64,000 bases of DNA from Gnetum montanum (lineage: Eukaryota > Streptophyta > Gnetopsida > Gnetales > Gnetaceae): assembly GCA_015680685.1 (NCBI GenBank), contig MNCI01034627.1:510375-574374 (forward strand), given 5' to 3'. The position numbers and the translations under genes are program-made. Every line of letters begins with the position of its first letter. The stretch's first letter is position 1. Shown here piece by piece: positions 1 through 9,932 of this stretch. Under the pieces are notes generated by a model, which was not told where the DNA came from, did no database searches, and saw only the letters and a list, made by a program, of their open reading frames with translations.

Positions 1-1364
1 CTCAGCTATTTCTTCAATAAAAATCCATGGCCTGGGCATCTATGTAGCAGTGAATAATATCTATCCATTACTGCATCAAGAGTTTCGTGAATCCCTTATT
101 TCCAATTTTAGATTTGTTTTTCTAAGTTTGACACTCGTGAATATGTCTGATATTTGTCGTTGAAAATCTCGAGCATGGTACTCCAACATCTAATTGATTT
201 AGGTTCTAGTGACATATACCAACTTTCTGCTTCCTTTACAAGTGTTCTAGGAAACTGCTTTAATTTTTTCCAATCACTCTATATGTTTTGAAGGGCATAG
301 GCATAGTGGAATTCTTAAAGGTGATGTTGAGGGTTAGTGTTATAACATCCTTCAAATTAGAGCATGTTATTCATATCTAGCTATTTGATTCAGCTATCTC
401 TCACATGCCTCGTTGGTATGTAGACCTTTTCCTGAATGTTGATCATGTTCTAGGTTGTCATAAGGGGTTCATCATCATGGTCAAGTTCATAAGCTCTATG
501 GTAACAGTGATCTGTTTTATGCTCATACCTCTTTTGATCCTCTCTTCTATCTTTATGCCTTCTTCTTTCATACTCCTCATCTTTTGAATCAAAATACCTT
601 GAGCATTGGTCATGATGATCATGAGCTCTTCTTTTGTTCTTATCAAAGTCTCGGTACTTATGTTGTCTCTTGTCATAGTCCTTTGATGATTGTGATGAAG
701 CAGAGGAGGTAATAGGAGAACAGTGTTGGCCAGTTCTCCTTTCATGACTCTTGTGAGTTTCCTTGTAAGACTTAGCATGATCCCTTGGCCTAGAGGCCTA
801 CTTGTATCTTGAGTCAATATCCTTCCTCTTGTCTGTCTCTACTAGAGTAGAGTGAATTTGGTTTTTGAGAGGTTCCTCTAGTTTGATGATAGGTGCCTTT
901 AATGGCTCCTCATGGTTTTGGTGGAGTTGTTTCAAAATGAACTAATTAGAATCAAGCTCTTCTATTACAACATATGTGTTGGCTTGCTTCCCTTTGGTCT
1001 GAACATGTTTGATCTCCATAATAGTATCTCTCTTTATTTTCTCCCTTGTAGGTTCATAGGGTCTGGTTATGTGTTGAGTCATATGATACCCTTCTTGAAT
1101 TTGGTCCAAGTGCATTCCTCTTAGAGTAGTTTGTAGCATGTTTAGTACTTACATTTGGAAGGTAGGACTATGTTGCCTTGCATGTCTCTCCACCTCATTT
1201 TTTTTTCCTGATGGAATATGAAGGTAAAGTTTGGATGGTATGGATTAGTGTAAGCATAAGTAATACATGTCTGCATTAGCATTCCCCAATCTTCTTCATC
1301 AACAATTCTGTCACTACTTCTTCTCTTCCTTGGTAGGTGATAGTTGATCCTTAGGTGAAGCCAT
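1..1364 (-). pseudogene. Gag remnant of Athila-like element P (3' end outside window)
   Basis: Read on the minus strand, this is a structural (Gag) gene broken by many stops and shifts. The ATG is at 1364-1362, about 120 nt downstream of the PBS. Near the N-terminus (about 1165-1260) there is a decayed NFTFIFHQ and a following NIVLP block, also present in elements A, B1 and C. From about 400 down to 1 come the capsid-like segments, recognisable as NNM.FEG, EFHYAYALQNI, KQFPRTLVKEAESWY and NDKYQTYSRVSNL, which match the Gag copies at 4640-5160 and 27100-27380. Polymerase genes would lie left of the window. It is a dead copy. The family assignment is firm, the exact frame is not. Confidence 0.75.
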
Positions 1365-1482
1365 GTTATTGTTTTTTGACAGTTTATGTTAAGTGTGCTT
1401 TATATTAAGGTTGTGAAGATTAGAGTTAGGTTTTGATACAATGGACTTTGGAAAATTAATTACTTAGTATAACACTGACTTA

Positions 1483-1500
1483 TCCCCAACAATGGTGCCA
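1483..1500 (-). other. Primer-binding site of element P
   Basis: The minus strand reads TGGCACCATTGTTGGGGA, one base inside the LTR. It matches the complement of the plant tRNA-Asp 3' end (TGGCGCCGTTGCCGGGGA) except for four G-to-A or C-to-T transitions, three of them at CpG positions. This is the usual primer of Athila-like elements. Confidence 0.75.
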
Positions 1501-1501
1501 A

Positions 1502-2370
1502 TGATGAGCAGTAGAGTATCCAACACCCAACCATATGAGATATGAGTGTTCACACACAATCTTAGTTGAACTCCCCATACAAGGCAATGTGATTATACCA
1601 ATAATTAATTAGCATTCATGATCATTTTCTTCCCATGTGAGTTAGTAAAATCAATGCATATGGTTTAACTCATGGTGAGGTATATGATATTGATGTTCAA
1701 TTGTCCATTAGGCGCCTAGTAAACATGAAGTGAAAGTAAAGGTTTCTAAATCTAAGTGACAATAAAACAAATCTAAACTAGCATATGTGATGAGCAGTCG
1801 GTCCTGATCTTCTAGTCACACCTTGGACTTTGTGCAATTACTACTAGGATTACCAAGTACCTCACTACTAAGAATACCAAGTGATAGTACTAATGGGATA
1901 CCAAGTATTTACACTTATGTGCTTGAGATCAATTGTATTCATTTCACTTAACAGCATTAAAAGTAAATTACAAGTAATCATAAACATTAACTATGACAAA
2001 GCAAATAGTAAACTAATTGGAAACAAAAATAAAACCAAGTGTTGCTACAATGATGTAGAGTAATCTCGATCTTTATTTTCAGTCATGTAATGCATCCAAG
2101 TACATCACACTCAAATAAAAATTTTGTTCAATTACAAAACATCACACTATGGGTGCACATTGCTAAGTATTGAATTCAAGAAAACAAACTGAAAGAGTTT
2201 TGTTAGTAATCTATCAAATCTATTATAGAGCCATGCACCCAAGTGTTACTTATGTAGGCTAGCACGCACCTTGTGATATCGTTTATATGATAATGTATGT
2301 TGAGATACGATAACATATCTATGACACCATAGATACAATATCATAACTACGATATCATTGTCACAAAAAA
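1502..2370 (-). repeat. 5' LTR of element P (outer end approximate)
   Basis: The inner edge TGATGAGCAG matches the inverted LTR end TCATCA used by the other Athila-like copies here, and the PBS follows directly. The body shares long blocks with the LTR at 30047-31071, for example TACTAGGATTACCAAG and the stretch around TCTTTATTTTCRGTCATGT. It belongs to that LTR subfamily rather than the element A type. The outer end is decayed: AT-rich copies of GATATC-like palindromes run to about 2370 and no clean terminal motif is visible. The true end could be up to about 100 bases away. Confidence 0.65.
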
Positions 2371-2788
2371 AATTGAATTTATCACTAGTCTCTGTATTTA
2401 TTCTTAATTTTTTTATACCACTTTGTCCCATTTTCCCATGTGGCAATTTTGATGGTTGTTTATTAATGGATCATCCTTACTTCTTACTTCTTCTCCAACC
2501 CAGTATCTTCAAACTAGCTTTCTATTGAATATATTATACTAAGATATTGTAATACCAATATTAAAATTCGTATTTTCAATGGAGAATGATTTAAGCAAAG
2601 GAACACATCCATAAATCAAAAGGGTTTCAGCTATTCACAAGACTCATGAACCTAAATCGTGAAATAAATATATATATATATATATATAGGCTCCTTCTCT
2701 CATTTAACTTAGGTTTCTTTATCTTTATGATTTGACCTTCATGTGCATTATCTTGTTGTATGTGTATGGATTTTATATATACATGATG
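2371..2788. other. Spacer between elements P and A, with TA microsatellite
   Basis: AT-rich sequence without a supportable gene. It holds a (TA)10 microsatellite at 2669-2688. The five bases before element A (TGATG) do not convincingly match those after it (TGAGT), so the target-site duplication of A is not established. Confidence 0.6.
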
Positions 2789-3581
2789 TGATGAACCACG
2801 ATATTGCATACGCAATATCACAGCCACCACATGATATCGCGTCCTGCCTTATCTTCTATAAATAAGAGGTGGCGCCCTTGGTTCCAAGGTAGTTAGACTT
2901 AGACCCATAGCTAGATTCTTGTAGTTTTGTTATTCCAGAGTTAGAATTATTTCTGTGTGCCCACAGTAGGAGTCCCCCCCTGAACAGATCTTTATTCAAG
3001 CAATTTGTACCTGAGCATAATTTTGTGTATGGCAATAAAGATGAACTTTATGATAAACCTTGTAGCATACATATTAAGCTAATTAGTAATTAATGATTGT
3101 TTAATGCTTTCCTAGTTGATTAATATCTCTCCCAACCTTCAACCCCCTTAGTTAAATACACTCAGTACGACTGCTTCGAGCATGCGTGTAGCATTTGGTA
3201 ACCCAGTAACGATTAGCGTTTGGTAATCCCAGCAGCATTGCACTAGTTCAAGATGTGTACGGCAAGTGGGAACGGATACTGGTGTTAGGGACATTTAGAA
3301 CTTAGTTAATGAAGAATTAATGTAAGTTAGTCACTTAGTTCTCTCTCCCTCTCCTTTATTACCAGAAGACATAAAAGCACAAAATCTATAAAAATCATAT
3401 ACCTCAAGCTTACTTAACCATACAACTGTGACAATACAAGTAAGTTTGGGAAGATAATGATTAATTAACCCTGAGTGTTCCATTAATGTGCGTAAGCACT
3501 TAGTCCTTGGAGTTCGACCAGATCATGTGTGAAATGCTCGTATTCGTATGGTTGAGTGTAGGGGTACCTCTCCACTCATCA
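2789..3581 (+). repeat. 5' LTR of element A
   Basis: A 793-bp direct repeat of 11779-12584. The short U3 carries GATATC-type palindromes (2798-2842), then a TATA box TATAAATA at 2857-2864. A poly(A) signal AATAAA lies at 3034-3039. U5 contains the blocks GGTAACCCAGTAACGATTAG and GGTACCTCTCCACTCATCA that recur in other copies. Transcription would start about 25-30 bases past the TATA box. Confidence 0.92.
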
Positions 3582-3582
3582 T

Positions 3583-3600
3583 TGGTGCCGTTGTCAAGGA
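3583..3600 (+). other. Primer-binding site of element A
   Basis: TGGTGCCGTTGTCAAGGA lies one base after the LTR. It differs from the complement of plant tRNA-Asp at four positions, all C-to-T or G-to-A. Confidence 0.8.
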
Positions 3601-3724
3601 CTTAGTTGTTTGTGCGCTGCGTAGAACATAGGAAATCATTCATATCATTGGAATGTTAGAACGAATCCTTAGGGTTAATCAAAGAAAGACAAGATAATAC
3701 TACATTACACACCAAAAAAAAAAG

Positions 3725-6048
3725 ATGTCTTCTTCTTCACATAAGAGCACTTCATCGCCTAGGACTAACATAAGAGGCAGTTGGCAACATAATACACATA
3801 ACCAAGATCCGCCAGTTCCTCAATCGTTTCGTGTGGTATATACTCATCCTGATGAGTATGTACCCAATTTCACCTTTATTCTCCACCAAGATGAACAACT
3901 GTGTTGGAGAGACTTGGAGGATAACATAGTGTTGCCTCTAGACCAATCAGTTCCCAACATGCTCCTTCGTGCTCTCACATGAATAGGCATGCCGCTTTTA
4001 TATGCAGAATACCTTGCATGCGATCATGACTCAAGAGACTATCATCCCACAGAAGTGCAACATCAAAGGGACTTGTGACAGGATAGATATCATACATCTT
4101 TGAAGGGTAAATGGTCCCATGATGCTCTGCACGTTTTGAGAAAAATTTAAGATGGTGAACCTACCTCAACAAGTTCTCCACGAAATGATGTTCCTCCTCC
4201 TGACAATGGTTAGGAGGTAGTGTATCATAACCTGCACTCCACTATTCACAACCCTAGTTCTGATACCCATGAACATGAAGTGTCCAACAAAGGAACACAA
4301 ACACACAATAAGGGTGGACGTTATGATCGTGATCACGATCGAGGTTGAAACCACTGAAGAGAAGGTAGGAAACACCATCATGGAAATGGTTCTCCTTCTT
4401 CTTCACCTTCATCATCATCTTCACCCTCTCCTTCAATGTCCAGACATAATCATAGGGAAATCAATCATGAGAATAAGGAAAAACGAAGTGAGATTCATCG
4501 ATGAGACAATCGAGAACGAGGATGAGGGCACTCTAAAGAATCAAGGCATATACGAAGGAAGAGTAGGGAACTACGTAGACACCATAGACACTATGAACGA
4601 GACAATCACGAAGAACCCCTAATCACAACTAGAAGTATGCTAGATATAATGGAGGCCATAAGAGTTCCAAAAAGGCACCAAAAGGATAGTAGGATCAAGA
4701 GATTAGATATGAACAAAAACCCACAATTTGAAGGGGGATACAATGCTAATCGTAAAAATCATTTACAAGCATTCCACGATGCATGTGCCTTACAAAACAT
4801 AGAAAATGAATGGAAAAAATTGAAGTTGTTCCCAAGGACACTAGTTAAAGAAGCTAAAAGCTAGTACCGGTCCTTAGAACCCAAATCCATTTGAAGGTGG
4901 AGTACAATGTTAGAACTATTCAATGATAAGTACCAAACGTACTTCCAAGTGTCTAACCTGTAGAAGAAAATACAAGGATGGAAGCAAGGAAATCATGAAC
5001 CCTTGGATGCTGCCATGGGTCGCTATTACACACTGTTACATCATTGCCCTGGCCATGGTTATTCATAGCAGGATCAACTACACCATCTCATGGATGGACT
5101 TAGACATGAAACAAGGAGAACCCTTGGGACGTATGCCCAAGGAAGGTTATCGAAGCTTAGGTCTCATCAAATTCATAGATAGCAGTGCAAGTAGCCAAAG
5201 AAGAAGGTGAGCTACGAAAGAGAGAAAGTGCAGAAGAATATAACTGAGACCCTTCCCTCCAAAAAAGGGGAGTGAGATTTTGTGAGGAGGAAGAAGAGAT
5301 GGTGAATAGGAAAAATTTTCCTCTCCAAAAATTAACATCAGAAGTATCGACAAAGGTAGACCAAATGTGGGACTCCTTGGATGGTAGGTCTGAAGCTGTT
5401 CTTAAGATTATAGAGGAGTCTAGGGAGCGAGGTAGTGACTGCGACAAAAAGAAAAAGAGAGAAGTGGAAAATGCATGTAACAAGGGTAAGGGAAAAATGG
5501 CCATCACAGAAGAGGTTGTGGATTCAGACACGAACAATGATAGTGAATGCAAGATATGCCAATATGACCATCCTAAGGGATGTTGCCTAGTGATCTCACA
5601 TCTACAAGAGTCTAGGATGTATGCACTCAACCCACGACTAAATAAACGGCAAGCACCACGATGGTTACCTTATCCCCAAGGTAACCCAAGGCAGTTCCAC
5701 CAACCTTCAATGTATTATCCAAGTGGAACTCCACCACAACCCGTTGAGCAACATCAACAGTGGCAATACCCACAGTCATGGGGGATGGCACCACCAAGGT
5801 AACAATACCCGTACCGGCAACCTAATCCATATGGCTACTACGTGCAACATCCAATCTCTCCACGTGACTCTGTTCATCATGTTACACCACAACATCACTA
5901 CCAAGCCCATGAGTATTATAGAACTCCTTCTCCTAGGGGAGATAACCCAAAAATATACTATCCTTCAAATCCATCCGCAGCTCTCACACCAATAGCTCCA
6001 TTACCACCTATTCCAGCAATGCAAGGGGAACTCCCTACTCAACCGTAG
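3725..6048 (+). pseudogene. gag of element A, broken
   Basis: The Gag reading frame starts at 3725 after a 143-nt leader. Residues 1-85 are open and contain the N-terminal block NFTFILHQDEQL..WRDLE.NIVLP. The same frame continues past stops through a His/Arg/Asp-rich, Ser/Pro-rich stretch (about 4260-4480) to the capsid-like region at 4637-5160 (FEGGYN, LQAFHDACALQNIENEW, KLFPRTLVKEA). A frameshift leads to 5272-5802, where a basic segment precedes a metal-knuckle-like CKICQYDHPKGCC (C-X2-C-X3-H-X4-C). A Pro/Gln/Tyr-rich tail follows to about 6048. Gag would form the particle and bind the element RNA. The frame is interrupted and not functional. Confidence 0.8.
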
Positions 6049-6289
6049 CAACGTAATGCCATAAGGTCTATAAATCCTTAACCCACTATTGGTTCTAACA
6101 ACTGTATGAAGAAAGGACCTTTCTTCAAAACCAACAGTCCAACCAAGCCCTTACAACCATAAGCGGTTAAAGCTATGAATGCCTCCCCATCAAAAAAAGC
6201 TTCAGAGCTCCCTTTGAACCAAAAACCAAGCTCAACGCATACGGTTATGTTAACATATGCCATTACTGACTAGATCAACATTGGCCACC

Positions 6290-6837
6290 TTCCTAGGAAA
6301 TTCTCTGATACTGGAAGCCCTCTAATTTATCTCCAAATCGCTAGGAATGAGCCATGGAAAGCTCTTCTGGATTCAAGTTCTGGAGTCAACTTAATATCAC
6401 AAGAAATGTACAAAGACTGGAACCTGCCTCCATTAAAGAAGAGTAACATTCGCCTAGAGCTGGCCAACCAGTCCATCACTGTTCCCTTGGGACTGGTGGA
6501 GGACATCATCACCATTATGTGTGGGTGGTCGTACCTAGTTGATTTCCTAGTGATACAAGTGAATAATGGTAAAGGGGACTTCCCAATAATAATGGGAAGG
6601 GCATGGCTAAGTACTATAGATGCATGCCTAGGAATCTGCAATCTTTCCCTGGAAATATCTAAGGAGAATACTTTTGGAAAGATCAAGAAGAAAAAGGTTC
6701 CATGCATCACATACAATGATACAAGGTGCAATTGCGTGCAGAGATCATGGGTTGTGCAAAGTTTAGCATTGCCTACATGCAACCAGTGTGCACAAAAAAT
6801 TAACATACAAAAGTGCCTGTATACAGTAGCCACATGA
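6290..6837 (+). pseudogene. Aspartic protease region of element A
   Basis: The retroviral-type aspartic protease would cleave the polyprotein. The active-site block reads ALLDSSSGVNLIS at about 6361-6399, where the usual D-[ST]-G reads D-S-S-S-G, so the site is altered or shifted by one residue. Downstream, FPIIMGRAWLSTIDA (6574-6618) is the conserved second half. 6406-6837 is open. The equivalent site in element C (LLDSGSGVNLIS) supports the identification. Confidence 0.75.
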
Positions 6838-7029
6838 CAAGAAGACACCCAGTGGCTAATAGCTGATCAAGAGAGAAACTCACTAATGTGCATGGAACTA
6901 AAGAAATAACTTGTGCTTACATTAAAAACATAGATGCACTAGAGCAAGTCTGCTTCCAACTTCCAAGCCTTAACCTTGAAAACATCGACTAGGGGAAGTT
7001 GGAAATTCCTGAAAAATTCAAATAAAAGC

Positions 7030-8066
7030 CCATAGAATTGAAACCATTGCCCACCGATTTGGAATATATGACTCTTGAAAATGGAAAACCGGTAATCATC
7101 AACGCAAGACTTGCTTCCAAACAAAAAGGAAGACTACTGAAAGTAATAAAAAAGTGGTCAAAAGACTTTGCCTGGTCATATCTCGAATTAACTGGAATAG
7201 ATCCTAGGATATGCCAACATACGATTTACACTGACCCCTCCATGAAACCTTGAAAAGAACCATAAAGGCGATTGAACCCAAAATTGAAGCAAGTAGTAAA
7301 AGAAGAAATAGAACAACTTCTTAAGGCTGGGTTCATATACCCCATTGCTAATAGCGAATGGGTTAGCCCTCTGGTGATCATGCCTGGAGGCAATTAAAGG
7401 GTGTGCATAGATTTTAGGCTACTAAACATGACAACATTTAAGGATCACTTTCCATTGCCATTCATTGACCAAGTCTTAGATACCATAGTAGGGCATCGCT
7501 ATTACAGTTTTCTAAATGGCTATAGCGGATACAACCAAATATGGATAGCCCCAGAAGACCAAGCCAAGACAACGTTCACCAGTCCTTAGGGAATGTTTGC
7601 ATATATACAAATGTCGTTTGGCTTATGTAATGCTCCTGCCATGTTTCAACGCCTAGTTCTAAGCATATTCCAATAGCAGATAGGGAATGGAATGGAAGTC
7701 TTTATGGACGACTTCTCCACCTATGGAACAAGTTTTGATCAAGCCTTGGACCGATTAGAGCAAGTGCTGAAAAGATGCATAGAAACCAATCTAAGGCTCA
7801 ACTGGAAAAAAAGCCATTTAATGGTTCAAGAGGGCATAGTACTTGGGCATAAGGTTTCACATGTAGGAATAGAGGTAAACCTAGGTAAAATTAGCGTTAT
7901 CCAAGGAATCACTCATCAACCGAAAACTGTCAAAGACATTCGGCCATTCCTTGGACACACTGGCTACTATAGGAGATTCATTGAGAACTTCTTCAAGATT
8001 GCCAAACCATTGGTAGAGCTAACAAAGAATGACGTACCTTTTGAATGTACTAGGGAATGTGAATGA
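7030..8066 (+). pseudogene. Reverse transcriptase of element A, active site intact but frame broken
   Basis: Copies element RNA into DNA. The pre-RT linker (ELKPLPTDLEYMTLENGKP) leads into the fingers and palm: RVCIDFRLLNMTTF, HFPLPFIDQVLDTI, FLNGYSGYNQI, then FGLCNAPAMFQR, and the catalytic FMDD at 7701-7712 in the Athila-type context VFMDDFSTYG. The thumb and connection continue to TGYYRRFIENF (7960-7995). Stops interrupt at about 7251, 7398, 7587 and 7675. The catalytic aspartates survive, unlike in C, E and F. Confidence 0.88.
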
Positions 8067-8560
8067 GCATTCCAAACCCTAAAACAAAAGCTAATAGAAA
8101 CTCCCATTCTACAAGCTCCTAACTGGTCCAGACCGTTCCACATCATGACTGACGCATCCAATTATGCCTTAGGAGCCGTACTTACATAGTTAGATGCCCA
8201 AAAATTCCCTTACTAAATCCACTATGCAAGTAGAAGTATCGTCGGTGCACAACTTAACTACATGACTACAAAGAAAGAATTAATGGCTGTAGTGTTTTCA
8301 CTGGATAAGTTTAGGCACTATGTGTTAGGTTACAAAGTGTTCATCCACATGGATCATAGTGCAATCCGATTCCTTATGAACAAGCCAACGATTAGCCCTC
8401 ATATTATATGATGACTGGTAATCCTACAGGAGTTTGATCTAATGATGATCGATTGGAAAGGCACCAAGAATGTAGTTGCAGATCATTTATCTCGATTGCA
8501 CTAGGACAACAAAGAGGATGAATATGTAATTTCTGATCATTTTCCTGATGAAGCCCTCTT
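8067..8560 (+). pseudogene. RNase H region of element A
   Basis: Degrades the RNA of the RNA-DNA hybrid. Visible landmarks are RPFHIMTDASNYALGAVL (first catalytic Asp), TTKKELMAVVFSLDKFRHYV (catalytic Glu), VFIHMDHSAIRFLMNKP and NVVADHLSRL (final Asp). In-frame stops include two adjacent TGA codons at about 8408-8413, where element C reads Gln-Trp; a TGG-to-TGA transition explains the second. Confidence 0.83.
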
Positions 8561-8679
8561 TGCCAGTGTAGTGAATAACCAACCCACGGAGACGAACTGG
8601 TATAGTAGCATTCTCACCTATCTCCTTACTCAACAAACACAACAGGAAGAAACAACAATTTCTTCACAAAGCTAAGTAC

Positions 8680-9932
8680 TTCATGGAGATCAATGGATAA
8701 CTATACAAAGTATGTCCTGATGGCTTGGTTCGATGGTGCGTGCTCGAGGTAGACCAACTAAGAGTTCTCCAAGATGCTAATGAGGGCCCTTGTGGGGGTC
8801 ATTATGCTGGGAGATGAATGGCTATTAAGATTTTTCTTGCAGGATACTACTGGCCAACATTATTTCGGGATGCCCATCAATTTGTTCAATCGTGCGAGCA
8901 TTGTCAACGTGATGGGGGAATGACTATTAAAATGGAGGGTCCGCAACAATGGATTCGACCATTAGAACCCTTCAACATTTGGGGAATAGACTTTATGGGG
9001 TCCATTACACCAATGTTCAATGGAAAAGCTTACATTGTAGTTGTTGTAGACTATCTAACAAAATGGGCTGAAGCAGCTATTATTAAAAACTGCATATCAT
9101 CTACAGTTGAACGATTTGTGCAACAAAAAATCGTAAATAGGTTTGGTGTGCCACATGCACTTATTTCGAATAATGGAACTCACTTCATAGGTGCAACTTT
9201 TCGAAAGTTAATGCAACGCTTAGGGGTTGAACATAAATTGACTACACCTTATCACCCCCAAGCTAATGGACAAGCTAAAGTCACCAATAGGGAGATCACT
9301 AAAATATTGACTAGGACAATTAGCAAATATAGGTGAGATTGGAGCACTAAACTGAATGATGCTCTTTGGGCATACCACTCCATCTGGAAACTCCCTATAG
9401 GCTACTCTCCCTATGAGTTAGTGTACGGAAAGCTTCCAATGCTTCCGATTCAAACTAAACTCCATATACTATTAATGCTTGTGACCTCCACCTCGAACTT
9501 AATCTAGCACAAAAACAACGGTTGGTAACTTTAAACATGCTAGAAAAAAATCGATTAGCTGCCCTGTCATCAAATGAGTTACACAAGACATATAACAAGA
9601 AACGTCATGACTTAAAGATTCGAAAGGTTAAGTATCAACCATGAGATAAGGTTCTCTACTAAAACCCCACACATGTGCCATAATGCATAAAATTTCAAAC
9701 ACTGTGGGAAGGACCTTACATTATTCATGCAACCTTCCCTTCAGGGGCCATGACCATATACAAACTTGAGAGCCCTAATAAGAGATTGTTAGTTAATGTG
9801 CAACAGACCAAACCCTTCCATGAACTTAGAACGGCTAGTGCACATAATACCTCTGAGAAGGGACAACCCTGCTCACTATTTCGAATCTCCTCCTTCCAAC
9901 TCAATCATGGGGGACACGACCACCTCTACTAA
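8680..9932 (+). pseudogene. Integrase of element A, with two catalytic residues changed
   Basis: Inserts element DNA into the genome. An HHCC zinc-binding N-terminus is visible (GGHYAGR...HQFVQSCEHCQRDGG, to about 8915). The core starts with WGIDFMG (first Asp). The second catalytic Asp is Asn (ISNNGTHF, codon 9169-9171), and the Glu position is Lys (ANGQAKVTNREI, codon 9277-9279). The core is open from 8818 to 9336. The C-terminal part has LWEGPYIIH and runs to a stop at 9930. Even with the frame open, this copy should be catalytically dead. Confidence 0.88.

Noticed and set aside
458-817. 119-codon minus-strand frame taken as a separate gene
   Set aside because: It is an out-of-frame part of the decayed gag of element P.
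2784-2788. Target-site duplication of element A (TGATG against TGAGT)
   Set aside because: Only partial agreement; the sites can match by chance because the LTR ends themselves contain TGATGA.
2973-2980. C-homopolymer in the 5' LTR of A
   Set aside because: The 3' LTR has a different sequence here. It is a local mutation or sequencing slip with no evident role.
5157-5630. 157-codon minus-strand frame
   Set aside because: Antisense shadow of the Glu/Lys-rich part of gag in element A.
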